A stretch of DNA of 64,000 bases from Microvirga sp. BSC39 (GCF_000739015.1 NZ_JPUG01000062.1:124001-188000), one strand, 5' to 3'; shown: positions 46,201 to 56,702, counted from the stretch's first letter. Numbers and translations are program-made. Notes: generated by a model from the sequence alone, not told the origin.

Positions 46201-49087
46201 CCAGGGCTTCCGCGGTGATCGACCGGGTCAGGTCACCGCGCGTCACCGCCGTGGCGACTTCCGCGATGGCTCGCACCTGGTTGGTCAGGTTGGCGGCAAG
46301 CTGGTTCACGTTGTCGGTGAGATCGCGCCAGAGGCCCGATACGCCTTCCACTCGGGCTTGGCCGCCGAGCTTGCCTTCGGTGCCCACCTCTTTCGCCACG
46401 CGGGTGACTTCCGAGGCGAAGGAGTTGAGCTGGTCCACCATGGTGTTGATGGTGTTCTTCAGCTCCAGCATCTCGCCTTTGACATCGACGGTGATCTTCT
46501 TCGACAGATTGCCGTTCGCCACCGCGGTGGTGACATCCGCGATGTTTCGCACCTGACCTGTCAGGTTGGCCGCCATCATGTTGACGTTATCGGTGAGGTC
46601 CTTCCAGGTGCCGCCGACACCACGGACTTGCGCCTGTCCACCGAGTTTTCCTTCCGTGCCCACCTCGCGGGCCACGCGGGTCACCTCGGACGCGAACGAG
46701 TTCAGCTGGTCCACCATGGTGTTGATGGTGTTCTTCAGCTCCAGCATCTCGCCCTTGACGTCCACCGTGATCTTCTTCGACAGGTCGCCGTTTGCGACCG
46801 CCGTCGTTACGTCCGCGATATTACGCACCTGGCCGGTGAGGTTCGCGGCCATCATGTTGACGTTGTCGGTGAGGTCCTTCCAGGTGCCGGCGACGCCTTT
46901 CACCTGCGCCTGACCGCCGAGTTTACCCTCGGAACCCACCTCGCGGGCCACGCGGGTCACCTCGGAAGCAAACGAGTTCAGCTGGTCCACCATGGTGTTG
47001 ATGGTCGACTTCAGCTCCAGCATTTCGCCTTCGACCACGACAGTGATCTTCTTCGACAGGTCGCCCGTCGCGACGGCAGTCACGACTTCGGCGATGCCGC
47101 GCACCTGACCGGTGAGGTTCGCCGCCATGAGGTTCACGTTGTCGGTCAGGCCTTTCCAGACGCCGCCGACGCCCTTCACCTGCGCCTGGCCGCCGAGCTT
47201 CCCCTCGGAGCCCACCTCTTTCGCCACGCGGGTCACTTCCGAGGCGAACGAGTTCAACTGGTCCACCATGGTGTTGATGGTGTTCTTCAACTCAAGAAGC
47301 TCACCGCGCACGTCGACGGTGATCTTCTTCGACAGGTCGCCGTTGGCCACCGCGGTGGTGACATCCGCGATGTTACGCACCTGGCCGGTGAGGTTGGCCG
47401 CCATCATGTTCACGTTGTCGGTGAGGCCTTTCCAGACACCGCCGACGCCCTCCACTCGGGCTTGGCCGCCGAGCTTGCCTTCCGTGCCGACCTCTTTCGC
47501 AACACGCGTCACTTCCGAGGCGAACGAGTTCAGCTGGTCCACCATGGTGTTGATGGTGTTCTTCAGCTCCAAGAGCTCGCCGCGCACGTCGACGGTGATT
47601 TTCTTCGACAGGTCGCCATTCGCCACTGCCGTGGTCACGTCGGCGATGTTACGCACCTGGCCGGTGAGGTTGGCGGCCATCATATTCACATTGTCGGTGA
47701 GGTCCTTCCAGGTGCCGCCGACACCCTTCACCTGCGCCTGGCCTCCCAGCTTGCCTTCCGTGCCCACTTCGCGAGCCACGCGGGTCACCTCGGACGCGAA
47801 GGAGTTGAGCTGGTCCACCATGGTGTTGATGGTGTTCTTCAGCTCCAGCATCTCACCCTTGACGTCGACGGTGATCTTCTTCGAGAGGTCACCATTGGCC
47901 ACTGCGGTCGTCACGTCGGCGATGTTACGCACCTGGCCGGTGAGGTTGGCGGCCATCATGTTCACGTTGTCGGTGAGATCGCGCCACAGGCCGGCGGCGC
48001 CGGGCACCAGGGCCTGCCCGCCGAGCTTGCCTTCGATACCCACCTCGCGCGCCACGTTCGTCACCTGATCGGCGAAGGTGGCCAGCGTATCGATCATGCC
48101 GTTGATGGTGTCCGCCAGAGCGGCAATCTCACCCTTGGCGTCCACGGTTAGCTTCCGCGTGAGGTTGCCCACGGCAACGGCGGTCACGACCTCGGCGATG
48201 CCGCGCACCTGACCGGTGAGGTTCGCCGCCATCATGTTCACGTTGTCGGTCAGATCCTTCCAGGTACCGCCGACACCCTTCACCTGCGCCTGGCCTCCCA
48301 GCTTGCCTTCGGTGCCCACTTCTTTCGCCACGCGGGTCACTTCGGAGGCGAACGAGTTCAGCTGGTCCACCATGGTGTTGATGGTGTTCTTCAGCTCCAG
48401 CATCTCGCCTTTGACATCGACGGTGATCTTTTTCGACAGATTACCGTTCGCAACCGCGGTCGTCACTTCAGCGATGTTACGCACCTGGCCGGTGAGGTTC
48501 GCGGCCATCATGTTCACGTTGTCGGTCAGGTCCTTCCAGGTGCCGGCGACGCCCTTCACCTGGGCTTGTCCGCCGAGCTTGCCTTCGGTGCCCACTTCCT
48601 TGGCCACGCGGGTCACTTCGGACGCGAACGAGCTCAGCTGGCCCACCATGGTGTTGACCACCTTGCCGATGCGCAGGAACTCGCCGCGCAGGGGGCGGCC
48701 CTCGATCTCGAGCTGCATGCTTTGGCTGAGGTCGCCTTTGGCCACAGCGCCGATCACGCGGGCCACTTCGGTCGTCGGCTGGACGAGATCGCCAATCATG
48801 GAATTGACCGAGTCGATGCACTCGCTCCAGCAGCCGGTTGCAGCCGAAAGACGCCCGCGCTCGCCGATCCGCCCTTCCTTGCCGACCACCTTGGCAACCC
48901 GGTCCAGCTCCTGGGCGAGACCCTTGTTCAGGTCGGCAATGTCGTTGAAGGCCTCGGCAATTTCGCCGTCGATGCCGGTCAAATCGGAAGGCAGGCGCGC
49001 GGAGAAGTCGCCTCTCCGGAATGCGCGCAGGGTTTTGAGCAGCAGCTTGGGATCAAGCTGCGAAATGGCGGTTTCGACTTGTGACAT
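43238..49087 (-). CDS. Giant soluble hybrid histidine kinase: HAMP array-GAF-HK-three receivers
   Basis: 1949 residues. The first ~980 are a HAMP array: nine consecutive 92-residue units, each with LTDNVN, AANLT and (in most) [10 protein letters not shown] landmarks, after a diverged N-terminal unit. Then GAF (~1010-1160, [16 protein letters not shown]), a Gln/Glu-rich coiled coil (~1165-1240), HisKA with H1260 in [11 protein letters not shown], HATPase ([21 protein letters not shown]), and receivers at ~1540-1655 ([11 protein letters not shown]), ~1665-1785 ([11 protein letters not shown]) and ~1810-1930 ([11 protein letters not shown]). No transmembrane segment. The array resembles fungal/bacterial group III (Nik1-type) osmosensing kinases. 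It is co-translated with the smaller hybrid kinase. The signal is unknown; osmotic or envelope stress is a guess. Confidence 0.93.
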   Translation of the reverse strand: MSQVETAISQLDPKLLLKTLRAFRRGDFSARLPSDLTGIDGEIAEAFNDIADLNKGLAQELDRVAKVVGKEGRIGERGRLSAATGCWSECIDSVNSMIGDLVQPTTEVARVIGAVAKGDLSQSMQLEIEGRPLRGEFLRIGKVVNTMVGQLSSFASEVTRVAKEVGTEGKLGGQAQVKGVAGTWKDLTDNVNMMAANLTGQVRNIAEVTTAVANGNLSKKITVDVKGEMLELKNTINTMVDQLNSFASEVTRVAKEVGTEGKLGGQAQVKGVGGTWKDLTDNVNMMAANLTGQVRGIAEVVTAVAVGNLTRKLTVDAKGEIAALADTINGMIDTLATFADQVTNVAREVGIEGKLGGQALVPGAAGLWRDLTDNVNMMAANLTGQVRNIADVTTAVANGDLSKKITVDVKGEMLELKNTINTMVDQLNSFASEVTRVAREVGTEGKLGGQAQVKGVGGTWKDLTDNVNMMAANLTGQVRNIADVTTAVANGDLSKKITVDVRGELLELKNTINTMVDQLNSFASEVTRVAKEVGTEGKLGGQARVEGVGGVWKGLTDNVNMMAANLTGQVRNIADVTTAVANGDLSKKITVDVRGELLELKNTINTMVDQLNSFASEVTRVAKEVGSEGKLGGQAQVKGVGGVWKGLTDNVNLMAANLTGQVRGIAEVVTAVATGDLSKKITVVVEGEMLELKSTINTMVDQLNSFASEVTRVAREVGSEGKLGGQAQVKGVAGTWKDLTDNVNMMAANLTGQVRNIADVTTAVANGDLSKKITVDVKGEMLELKNTINTMVDQLNSFASEVTRVAREVGTEGKLGGQAQVRGVGGTWKDLTDNVNMMAANLTGQVRNIADVTTAVANGNLSKKITVDVKGEMLELKNTINTMVDQLNSFASEVTRVAKEVGTEGKLGGQARVEGVSGLWRDLTDNVNQLAANLTNQVRAIAEVATAVTRGDLTRSITAEALGELAALKDNINEMIRNLRDTTLKNAEQDWLKTNLAKFTRMLQGERDLATVSNMILSEIAPLVNAQQGVFYTVENRGDEPTLELVASYAFTERKHLGNRFRLREGLVGQVAYEKKRILLTNAPNDYIKIGSALGEAAPLNIIVLPVLFEQEVKAVIELASFNRFSETHQSFLDQLTESIGIVLNTIAANMRTEGLLKQSQLLTTELQSQQEELRNTNDRLEQQAATLRQSEELLRQQQDVLQKTNEELEDKARLLEIQKREVETKNQEVSIAKTALEEKAEQLSLTSRYKSQFLANMSHELRTPLNSLLILSKLLTENSEGNLTDKQKEFAKTIHAAGSDLLSLINDILDLSKIESGTVSLEVSNVAFKDLVENMDRTFRQVAEERKLNFQVEVDPKLPLAIRTDSKRLQQVLRNLLSNAFKFTERGGVTLQIGSAEGSPLRAGSQWIAMSVTDTGIGIPEEKQRIIFEAFQQADGTTSRKYGGTGLGLSISREIARLLGGEIVVSSTPGSGSTFTLFVPVEPPSSHGTLSTASAARAIGDGAGSYAPSEDASGAMIRQPSAAMALSASLDDRHAITIGDRIVLIIEDDAMFASVLLELAREEGFKGLIAMDGASALALAHRYKPHAITLDIGLPDMDGWALLDLLKHDPRTRHVPIHVISVDDQKKRGLKAGAFGFLEKPVDREALMGALNRTKEFIDRPVKKLLLVEDDDNQRMSLSELMKNEQVDVTAVGTAEGALEVIQVRPFDCAIVDLGLPDLPGAELIERIRKTQGGEELPIVIYTGQDLTRDEERRLQNIAATIVVKGEGSSERLLNDTALFLHRAISAIPEEKHIIVEHRADGSLDGRKVLIIDDDMRNIFSLTSALEQHGLSVIFAENGLEGIEKLQANPDIDVALVDIMMPEMDGYETMREIRNIPQYRDLPLVAVTAKAMKGDREKCLESGATDYVSKPVDIDQLLAVLRVQLSRSTYIPEGKTAPNGAAGVGLNS
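46150..48720 (-). repeat. Nine in-phase 276-bp tandem repeats coding the HAMP array
   Basis: The landmark TGGTCCACCATGGTGTTGAT recurs at 46431, 46707, 46983, 47259, 47535, 47811, 48363 and (slightly changed) 48639, with a diverged copy in phase at 48087. Every spacing is exactly 276 bp (92 codons) without indels. Many copies are nearly identical at DNA level, including third positions, indicating recent duplication or gene conversion. Such a tract can expand or contract by recombination and is a likely assembly trouble spot. Confidence 0.92.
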
Positions 49088-49362
49088 AAGGCCCCCTGTT
49101 ACGCTGTTCCAGGCCTACCCACGCCTGGATCCCCATATGCCGACGTTCCAAAAGCTACTTTGTTCGTCGTTGGATGGAATTCGACCCTGCTTAACGCTTT
49201 TCAAGGGACAGGGGTTCCCGAAATTCCGAAAATTTTTCAGGCGCTTTGGAGCTGCAAGACCACGCTCAAGGCCATTGCCCCGGCCCCTGCGTTGCGCTCA
49301 CATGGGGGCTGCCGTTCCAGGATACCGGCGCCATCACTAACACTAACTCTTAGGGAGCCGCC

Positions 49363-50364
49363 ATGTCACTCTCTTCCTGCTCTTCCCGCCGGCGCATGCT
49401 TGGCCTCCTGATCGGAGCCGGGGCCTGCCTCGTCTCCGGGGCCACGCTTGCCCAGCCGGCAACATATCCAACGCGGCCGGTTCGCGTCATCGTACCGTTC
49501 ACACCGGGCGGCACCACGGACATCTTCGCCCGACTCGTAGGAGAAAAGCTTTCCCAATCCCTTGGGCAGCAATTCGTCATCGAGAACCGCGGTGGCGCTG
49601 GCGGCAACATCGGGACGGATGCAGTCGCGAAAGCGCAGCCTGACGGCTACACCCTGGTCATGGGCACGGTCGGGACCCATGCCATCAATCCGAGCCTCTA
49701 TGCCAAGATGCCTTATGACGCGCTCACCGATTTCGCACCCGTTGCCTATGTGGCCGGCGTGCCGAACCTGATGGTGGTGAGCCCCACGAAGGTGAACGCC
49801 ACTACCGTGCAGGAATTCATCGCAGAGGCGAAGGCGACTCCGGGCAAGTTCACCATGGCCTCGTCCGGCAACGGCACATCGATCCATCTCTCCGGCGAAC
49901 TGTTCAAGCAGATGACGGGCGTCGAGATGCCTCACGTGCCCTATCGCGGCAGCGGACCGGCGGTGAACGACCTGATCGGCGGACAGGTGGACGTGATGTT
50001 CGACAATCTCCCCTCCTCGATCGAGCACGTGCGCGGCGGAAGCCTGCGGGCCCTGGCGGTCACCTCGTCCAAGCGCTCCCCGGCCGTTCCCGACAAGCCA
50101 ACGCTCGCGGAGGCTGGCCTTCCTGGATTCGAAGCGACGAGCTGGTTCGCGCTGTTTGCCCCCAAGGGCACGCCTCCGGAGATCACCACCAAGCTGAACC
50201 AGGAAGTCCGCAAGGCTTTGGAGACACCGGAGCTGCAGAAGCGCTTTGCCGATCTCGGCGGCGAGATCCAGCCCATGACCCCGGACGAACTCATGGCCTA
50301 TGTCAGGGCCGAGCACGAGAAATGGGCGAAGGTCGTCAAAGCGTCGGGCGCGAAGGTCGACTAA
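49363..50364 (+). CDS. Bug/TctC-type tripartite tricarboxylate transporter binding protein (orphan)
   Basis: A 333-residue periplasmic binding protein. An Arg-rich start (SSRRRMLGLL) leads a signal peptide ending ...ATLAQP. The mature part has the Bug hallmarks YPTRPVRVIVPFTPGG, NRGGAGGNIGTDAVAKA, PDGYTLVMG and VPYRGSGPAVNDLIGGQVD. No TctA or TctB gene is nearby, so it may serve a remote TTT permease or act as an extracytoplasmic sensor. It is convergent with tamB and separated from it by a strong terminator. Confidence 0.93.
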   Translation: MSLSSCSSRRRMLGLLIGAGACLVSGATLAQPATYPTRPVRVIVPFTPGGTTDIFARLVGEKLSQSLGQQFVIENRGGAGGNIGTDAVAKAQPDGYTLVMGTVGTHAINPSLYAKMPYDALTDFAPVAYVAGVPNLMVVSPTKVNATTVQEFIAEAKATPGKFTMASSGNGTSIHLSGELFKQMTGVEMPHVPYRGSGPAVNDLIGGQVDVMFDNLPSSIEHVRGGSLRALAVTSSKRSPAVPDKPTLAEAGLPGFEATSWFALFAPKGTPPEITTKLNQEVRKALETPELQKRFADLGGEIQPMTPDELMAYVRAEHEKWAKVVKASGAKVD

Positions 50365-50374
50365 CGGAACGAGG

Positions 50375-50404
50375 GGTGGGAGCTGCCCTCCGGCAGCTCC
50401 CACC
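50375..50404. terminator. Bidirectional terminator between the Bug gene and tamB
   Basis: A 13-bp perfect stem (GGTGGGAGCTGCC / GGCAGCTCCCACC) with a CTCC loop fills most of the 63-bp gap between two convergent genes. There is no T-run on either side, but stem strength and position support termination in both directions. Confidence 0.65.
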
Positions 50405-50427
50405 AGCTTAGTGCCATCCCGATAGCG

Positions 50428-53400
50428 TCAATATTCCCACTCGAACCCGAGCCCGACGGAGGTGCCGCCTTCGGCGTTCACCTCGCCCTGAGCCTTGAGG
50501 CGCCGCGTCAGGTCGATATCCACCGTGACGCCGCTTTCCTCAGGCCGTGCGCCGGCTCTCACGCCCACACGCACATTGTCGCTGATATAGCGCGAGACAC
50601 CGACCCCTGGCCCGCCTGCGCCAACCGTGATGTCGAGACTGTCGACGCCCAGAGATCGGCGCAGGCGCTCGAACGCATCGTTGCCGGAGCCGCCGGAGAG
50701 CTGTGCCACGGCCTGCGCAAGTTGCAGGGCCTGGCCTGCGGAGAGACCGCCGGAGGGCCTCTGGAACAGGATGCGGGACAGCACCTCGTCCTGAGGCAGG
50801 TCGGGGCTGGAGCTGAACGCAAATTCCGGACTTGAGGCCGGCCCGGTCACGGCGATGCGTGCCGTCACGTCCCCGGCCTGCGTCTCGGCCAGGAAATCGA
50901 GCGATGGCGTGAGGTCGCCGGTGAAGTCCAGGCGGCCGCGCACGAAGTCGATCCTTTGACCCAGAAGATCGAAGCGTCCGCGGCGCAGTTCGAAGGCGCC
51001 GATGGCAACAGGATTCTGCGTTGTCCCCTGCAGTCTCAGGTCGCCGCCGAGTTCCGCGTTGATCCCTCTTCCCCGCACGAAGATGCGGTTCTGTGCCGTC
51101 AGCGTCAGATCGAGCTCAGCCCTGAAGGGCGTGCCCCGGGCGGAGGCGGATTGCCGTCGCTGCGCCAGAGCCAGGCGCGCCGCAGCAGTCGGCGTGGGCC
51201 GCACATGCTTCGTTCCTGGCAGCGGCCGCAAGGTCGTCGGCAGGCGGTCGGGCACGGAGACATTCATCGTGATGATGTCGATGCGTCCCACTGCCCGCGG
51301 CCGGCTGGCCAGGGGACCGGAGAGCGTCAGGTCCAAGTCCGCGCTCGCCTCGACGGTTTCGTTGGATACGAGCTGCGCCCGGCTGCCAGTGATCCGGATC
51401 TCGCCAGGAAAGCCTGCCGCCGGATCGATCGTCACCTGCCCCCGGGCCGCAAGGGAGCCGCCATTCGGCGTCTGCGCCGTCAGGCTCTCGATGGCGAGCA
51501 CCTCACCGCGCGCGGCAAGCCGTCCGGCGATGCCGTTCAGCTGGATGCCCTGCAAAGCATCGGAGAAACTGCCATTAGCGATGGTCACACTTCCCTCTAT
51601 TCGAGGGTCGGAGAGAGTTCCGGCGATGGCAAGATCCAGATTGGCCGCGCCGGTAAGCCGCTGGCCAGAGGCCGACAGGATCGTGTTGGCGATGGCAAGG
51701 TCGGCGCGACCCGAAACCCTGAGCGCAAGCTCACCTGCCGCATCGATCGGAACGCTGCCGGAGACCTGGAATGTGCCGGCGCGTCCGGCAGACACCCTGG
51801 CATCGACTCCGACGCGCTGATCGGCCAGCCGACCCTGGGCTTCGATGCCGAGCGGCGGCAGCCCCGCCTGGCGGGTCCGCGCTGTTGCAAGACCGGACAG
51901 GGAAAGACGATAGGTTCCGCTTGGATTGCTCGCTGTACCTGTGATGGCAGCAGTACCATTGGCCGTGCCGGCGAGGCCGAGATTCGGCACGAGGATCTCG
52001 GCCGTCTGAAGCGGCAGGTTGCGAATATCGACGTCGAGATCGAGCCTGTCGCCGACGGTGCCCGAGAGGGCAACGCGCCCCTGATCGGCCGCGATCACGA
52101 CATTGGACAGGGAAACGGCGCCATCCTGCAGCGTGATGGTGGCGGGCTGGGCCAAAGCCAGGCGCCTGCCGCCGCGCCGCGCACTGAACGAGGCGAGCTC
52201 GATCCGTATCGCGTCGCCCGGCACGACGCGGCCCTGCGCATCGAGATTGAACCCCTGCCCGGTGGCCGAGGCCGTGAAGCGCGAGGCTTCGGGCGTGCCT
52301 TCGGCCACGAAGCGAATATCCCGGTAGGTCTGACCACCGGCGGTCAGAGCCGCGGCGGAAACGGAGCCATCGATTTGCGGGCGACGATAAAGATCTTCCA
52401 CTGTCAGTCGCGTGTCGAAGTCCCGCACCGTCACGTCTGCCACCACAAAGCGCGAGCCTCGGGCGGTGAGCTGGATGTCCTGTCCGCCACCGCGCGCCGT
52501 GAGTGTGACGACGGCATCGAGCGCTCCATCGAGCTTCGTCAGGACCAGGGGCGAAAGGTCGTCGAAATTGCTGCCCGACAGAGAGATCTCACCCTGCGCC
52601 AGCTGGTCGTCACCCAGACGAAGGTTTCCATTCAGGGCAACCGATCCGATATCGATGTCGAGCCGGTCGAGCAGCCAGCCGCCCTCCGGCGGCTTTGCAA
52701 TATGCAAGGAGCCTGCCGCAGGCTTGTCGTCCACTCTCCCGTCCAGGGTGAGAGCGGCATCAAGCGCACCCGTCACGTCGCGAGCGTTGAGATCCAGCAC
52801 AAGGCGTGGAATGGAGCGGCCGAGCGCGCGAACATCGGTGAGCGTCGCGGTGCCGGTCACATCAGGGCGCTCAAGGGAGCCCGTGAGACGCGCCGTAACA
52901 TTCGCCCGTCCCGCCGTGATGCGCTCGTCCACATGCCTCAATGCGTCGATGGTGATGTTGAGGGCCATGTCCGCGGCCGATTGCGTAGCCCGCCCGTCGA
53001 TACGCGCATCGAGATGCGCACCGTCGACACGGAAATTCTCGAAGGCGAAGCCATTCGGGATGCGGCGCAGCGTGCCCGCGGCGGTGACGGACCGACCGAG
53101 GAGGCCGTCAAGGGCCGGTGTCCCGGTCGACAGCTCCCGCAGCCTCGCGTCGATGGCGGCCGCCATGTCATAGCGGCGCGGATTGCCGGTCAACCGCGCC
53201 GTCAGGCTGGCCGATCCGCGCAGGGTCCGCCCGGCGATGCCGGAGAACGGGGCGAGCGCCGGAATGCTGGCCTCCAGCGAGCCATCGAGGACAGTCGATC
53301 CCACCCGTCCGTTGAAGCTCGCCTGCGCGGTCGATGTCTCGATGCGTGCAGTCTCGACGCTGGCGACACCCTCCAGATCGAAAGAACCGCGCGACGTCAC

Positions 53401-54726
53401 CGTGAGGGTCGGCCCGATAGACCGCGCCAGCGCTTGGTCTGTGGGGCGGATCCCACGGGCGTTGGCGTCGATGGCGAAGGAGAAACGGTCCGGCGGCGAG
53501 ACGCCCTGCACCGGGTCCATGGTCACCCGGGCGGTCAGCGCTTCCAGGGAGCCCTCCGGCAGCCGGATTTCGGCGGCGTCCAGGGTGCCGTTGATGCGCG
53601 GCGCGGTCAGCGGCCCCTGCACGGTGCCGTCGAAGTTGAGCCGGGCGATCTCCGCCTCCCCGGCTCGTGTCCTGCTCCCGTCCGTCGGCAGGGCACGGGC
53701 ATTGAGCCGGATGTCGAGCACCTGACCGGGGCTGATCGTTCCGTTCATGTCGAAGCGCGCGACGTTGGACGTGATCTGTATCGGCTGGAAGCGGATGCCG
53801 CCGTCATCGGCGACGTTCACGTTGCCGACGAGCTGCGTGGTGCCGCTGAAGACGGGAGCGGCCGCCGCCGGCAGGAGCCCCTCGATGCGCGCTGCAAGAT
53901 CCACGTTGAGGTCGTAGGCGGCATTGACGCGCCTGACGGTCGTGGTGCCCGCCGCACCGATCGTCGGCCCGGCGGTGAAATCGAGCCGGGCCGCGAAGTC
54001 GCTCAGCGGTCCCTCCCCGGCAACCTTCAGATCGACGGGGGGAAGGCCAGGGAGATCCAGAAGCCGGGCGGCGATGCCGCCTGCAGGCTCCTGGTGCGTG
54101 AGGTCGAGCGAGAGGCGGTTCGTCTGCGGTACGTAATTGAGATCGATCGACAGCTGCCCGGGAGCGTCGAGGCGTTGCGCGGCGAAAGTCAGGTCGAGAC
54201 CTTCCGCAGGATTGCCGATCTGCGCCGAGCCTGCCGCGGAAAGCCGCGCCTCAGTACCCAGAACCGGCTCGCCGAGCACCAGTTCCTGCAGGGCAAAGCG
54301 GTCGACGATCACCCGGACCGGCAGTTCAGGCAGGATCGGCTCGTCGGAAACCGGGGCATCTTCCTCGGCGGGCAGCGGTCGGCGCTGGATCTGGAGACGG
54401 CCGATGGTGAGTTCGTCGACTTGAAGCCTTCCGCGCAGGAGCGCCGTCCGGCTCCAGACCAGATTGGCGCGGTCGAGACTGAGCCACACGCCATCCCGGT
54501 CGGCGATCCGTATGTCCCGGATGACGGCGTTGGAGGACAGTGCGCCCTCGATGCTGCCGATGGTGACCCGCGTGGTTGGCGTGGAGAGGAGGCGCGAAAT
54601 CAGGCTGGCCAGCACGCCTTGATCGCTCTGCGCCTGGCTCGGACGCGAGACGAGGAACCAGGAGGCAACCAGCGTCACGGCGAGAAAAGCAGTCAGAAGG
54701 GCAAGGGAGCGGATTGGCTTTTTCAT
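50428..54726 (-). CDS. tamB: Translocation and assembly module protein TamB
   Basis: A 1432-residue AsmA-like inner-membrane-anchored protein. One N-terminal helix (SLALLTAFLAVTLVASWFL) is followed by a very long repetitive beta-rich periplasmic region and the C-terminal TamB (DUF490) domain (from ~1180: ELGGDLRLQGT, RGRFDLLGQRIDF, DEVLSRILFQRPSGGLS), ending in FEWEY. TamB bridges to TamA in the outer membrane and is implicated in autotransporter assembly and phospholipid transport to the outer membrane. It starts 1 nt inside the tamA stop (TGATG), so it is strictly coupled to tamA. Confidence 0.93.
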   Translation of the reverse strand: MKKPIRSLALLTAFLAVTLVASWFLVSRPSQAQSDQGVLASLISRLLSTPTTRVTIGSIEGALSSNAVIRDIRIADRDGVWLSLDRANLVWSRTALLRGRLQVDELTIGRLQIQRRPLPAEEDAPVSDEPILPELPVRVIVDRFALQELVLGEPVLGTEARLSAAGSAQIGNPAEGLDLTFAAQRLDAPGQLSIDLNYVPQTNRLSLDLTHQEPAGGIAARLLDLPGLPPVDLKVAGEGPLSDFAARLDFTAGPTIGAAGTTTVRRVNAAYDLNVDLAARIEGLLPAAAAPVFSGTTQLVGNVNVADDGGIRFQPIQITSNVARFDMNGTISPGQVLDIRLNARALPTDGSRTRAGEAEIARLNFDGTVQGPLTAPRINGTLDAAEIRLPEGSLEALTARVTMDPVQGVSPPDRFSFAIDANARGIRPTDQALARSIGPTLTVTSRGSFDLEGVASVETARIETSTAQASFNGRVGSTVLDGSLEASIPALAPFSGIAGRTLRGSASLTARLTGNPRRYDMAAAIDARLRELSTGTPALDGLLGRSVTAAGTLRRIPNGFAFENFRVDGAHLDARIDGRATQSAADMALNITIDALRHVDERITAGRANVTARLTGSLERPDVTGTATLTDVRALGRSIPRLVLDLNARDVTGALDAALTLDGRVDDKPAAGSLHIAKPPEGGWLLDRLDIDIGSVALNGNLRLGDDQLAQGEISLSGSNFDDLSPLVLTKLDGALDAVVTLTARGGGQDIQLTARGSRFVVADVTVRDFDTRLTVEDLYRRPQIDGSVSAAALTAGGQTYRDIRFVAEGTPEASRFTASATGQGFNLDAQGRVVPGDAIRIELASFSARRGGRRLALAQPATITLQDGAVSLSNVVIAADQGRVALSGTVGDRLDLDVDIRNLPLQTAEILVPNLGLAGTANGTAAITGTASNPSGTYRLSLSGLATARTRQAGLPPLGIEAQGRLADQRVGVDARVSAGRAGTFQVSGSVPIDAAGELALRVSGRADLAIANTILSASGQRLTGAANLDLAIAGTLSDPRIEGSVTIANGSFSDALQGIQLNGIAGRLAARGEVLAIESLTAQTPNGGSLAARGQVTIDPAAGFPGEIRITGSRAQLVSNETVEASADLDLTLSGPLASRPRAVGRIDIITMNVSVPDRLPTTLRPLPGTKHVRPTPTAAARLALAQRRQSASARGTPFRAELDLTLTAQNRIFVRGRGINAELGGDLRLQGTTQNPVAIGAFELRRGRFDLLGQRIDFVRGRLDFTGDLTPSLDFLAETQAGDVTARIAVTGPASSPEFAFSSSPDLPQDEVLSRILFQRPSGGLSAGQALQLAQAVAQLSGGSGNDAFERLRRSLGVDSLDITVGAGGPGVGVSRYISDNVRVGVRAGARPEESGVTVDIDLTRRLKAQGEVNAEGGTSVGLGFEWEY

Positions 54727-56702
54727 CAGAAGGCCTGCCCGATTCCGACATAGATGGCATAGGTTGGATCGCCGCGTTCCCGATTGACCGGAATCGCGAC
54801 ATCCAGGCGGATAGGGCCAATTCCCGTGTAGTAACGCAGCCCTAGGCCAGCGCCGACACGGATGCGCTCGTCGAAATCCGGAAAGCTCGGCTCGAAGGCG
54901 GTGCCCGCATCGACGAAGGGCACGATGCCGATCGTGTCGGTGATCTTGATGCGGGCCTCGAGAGATGCCTCCAGCAGGCTCCGTCCGCCGATCGGCTCGC
55001 CGAGGAAGGTCGGCCCCAGGCTCCTGTAGGTATAGCCGCGCACGGAGCCGCCGCCGCCGGCGAAGAACCGCCGGTTGGCGGGAATCTCGTCGAGATCTGC
55101 CCCGACGATGGAACCGAGGCCGAGGCGCCCGGCCAGCACGTAGCGGGACTCCTCGTCGAGCGAGTAATAGGCCGACGCCGTTCCCCTGGCGATGGTGATC
55201 GGCACCGAGGAGCCGAGAAACTCCGGATAGGGCGTCACAGAGGCGATCAGCCTGATGCCTTCCGTGGGGTTGAGCGCGTTGTCGGTGGAATCGTAGCTGA
55301 GTGAGACAGGCAGTCCGACCAGGGTGTAGTCGATCTGTCCGAGAACGTCCGAGGTCTGTCCCCGCTCGTATTCGATCCCACCCTGGATCGAGAACGTCTC
55401 GCTGAAGCGGTGGCGAATGGCTGCCGTCGCGTTGACGAGGCGGCTGGTATAGCCTTCCGTGCGATCCCGCTCGACCAGGGCATCCACCAGCAGGTCGTTG
55501 CGGGTGCCCCAGAGGGCGGGCTTCAGGAAGCTTGCACGGAAACGGCCACCGAGATCGCTCCAGTCGAAATCCTCGTCCGGGTCCGTCTGCCCCCCATCTT
55601 CTGTCAGGTAGAAGAGATTGCCCTCAAACCTCAGCCGCTCGGCGCCGCCGAACAGGTTGCGATGTGCCCAATAGGCCCTCAGCGCCGGTCCGTCCGTGGT
55701 CGAATACTGCGCCGACGCCCCGATTATGCGCGGCGGACGCTCGGTGAGTTCCACGAAGAGCGGCAGGTTTCCGTAAGAATCGAGCGTCTCCGCTTCACGG
55801 ATGCGAACGGAGGACAGCGCCTCGATCTGGGAGATCGACTTGCGTATCGAGGCCAGTTCAGCCGGCGAGTAAGGATCGCCCGGCTCGGTGTAGATGAAGG
55901 AGCGCACCACGGCCGGATCGACGTTTTCGGCTCCCTGGATCGCGATTGGGCCGATGCCTGCCCGAGGGCCCGGGTTGACCGCGAGGCTCACATCCATCGC
56001 TTGGGCCGGGTGGAACACCACGGGTTCGCGCCGCTCGACCTTGGCGAAGGGCCGGGACTCGGCGCGGAAGTAATCGACGATGCGTGCTTCGGCGGCCAGA
56101 ATATCGGCAGAGCGTGCCGGATCGCCCGGCTTGATCTGCACGATCCGCGGCGGGAGTTCCCCCGGCGGGAAGGACCGGCCGGTGCGTGCGTCGAGTACGG
56201 CAACATCCCGAAGGGCGAACTGAGGTCCGGGATCCGCGATAATCTGAACGGGCACGAGAGCCCGTGCACGATATCCTGCCACCGCACGTGCTGCGGCCTC
56301 GGTACGTGCCGCTTGAAGCGCCAGCGGGACACCGGCAACATTGATCGTGACGCGGGCATTATAGTACCCGGCTCCCCACAGCGCATCGATCAGGCGCGGC
56401 AGATCGGCCTCTGCCCGGGCGACCAGGGCTGCGGCATCCGGCGGGGGATCCGACTGAAGGCTCTGCAGCGTCGACGCATCCTTCAGCGTCTGCTCGAGGC
56501 CTTTCGTGTTACCGCCGATGGTGTAATCGAGGGAATAAGGCAGGGCGTCCGCGCTGGGAGGAGGCGGATCATCGCTCCCGCCGAACCATCCGAAGAGATC
56601 GAATGCGACGGCATGGGTGGACGGCAGTCCACTGAACAGAACGCCTACCAGGAAGAGAAACGCTGTCCTTCGAATGGTGCTCAGCCGCAGCACTTGAGGC
56701 AC
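54726..56702 (-). CDS. tamA: Translocation and assembly module protein TamA (Omp85 family)
   Basis: A 658-residue outer-membrane barrel. An N-terminal signal sequence (AFLFLVGVLFSGLPSTHA) is followed by a Pro-rich linker, three POTRA-like domains (~60-300, e.g. ALWGAGYYNARVTINVAG) and a 16-strand barrel with the Omp85 motif GGGGSVRGYTYRSLGP. It ends in YVGIGQAF, with the terminal aromatic typical of BAM substrates. Together with TamB it inserts outer-membrane proteins and lipids. GTG 56702 follows GGGAG at very short distance; GTG 56693 is also possible. Its upstream gap contains the long palindrome and parS-like site. Confidence 0.93.
   Translation of the reverse strand: MPQVLRLSTIRRTAFLFLVGVLFSGLPSTHAVAFDLFGWFGGSDDPPPPSADALPYSLDYTIGGNTKGLEQTLKDASTLQSLQSDPPPDAAALVARAEADLPRLIDALWGAGYYNARVTINVAGVPLALQAARTEAAARAVAGYRARALVPVQIIADPGPQFALRDVAVLDARTGRSFPPGELPPRIVQIKPGDPARSADILAAEARIVDYFRAESRPFAKVERREPVVFHPAQAMDVSLAVNPGPRAGIGPIAIQGAENVDPAVVRSFIYTEPGDPYSPAELASIRKSISQIEALSSVRIREAETLDSYGNLPLFVELTERPPRIIGASAQYSTTDGPALRAYWAHRNLFGGAERLRFEGNLFYLTEDGGQTDPDEDFDWSDLGGRFRASFLKPALWGTRNDLLVDALVERDRTEGYTSRLVNATAAIRHRFSETFSIQGGIEYERGQTSDVLGQIDYTLVGLPVSLSYDSTDNALNPTEGIRLIASVTPYPEFLGSSVPITIARGTASAYYSLDEESRYVLAGRLGLGSIVGADLDEIPANRRFFAGGGGSVRGYTYRSLGPTFLGEPIGGRSLLEASLEARIKITDTIGIVPFVDAGTAFEPSFPDFDERIRVGAGLGLRYYTGIGPIRLDVAIPVNRERGDPTYAIYVGIGQAF

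Noticed and set aside
45701..48151. Plus-strand frame of 816 codons antisense to the HAMP array
   Set aside because: It simply mirrors the 276-bp repeats (His/Val/Asp-rich repeats) and has no recognisable domain; the kinase on the other strand is certain.
50956..54753. Plus-strand frame of 1265 codons antisense to tamB
   Set aside because: Composition is Arg/Gly/Asp/His-rich without folds or motifs, and the minus strand encodes an obvious TamB with coupled TamA. High GC at third positions removes stops from the complementary frame.
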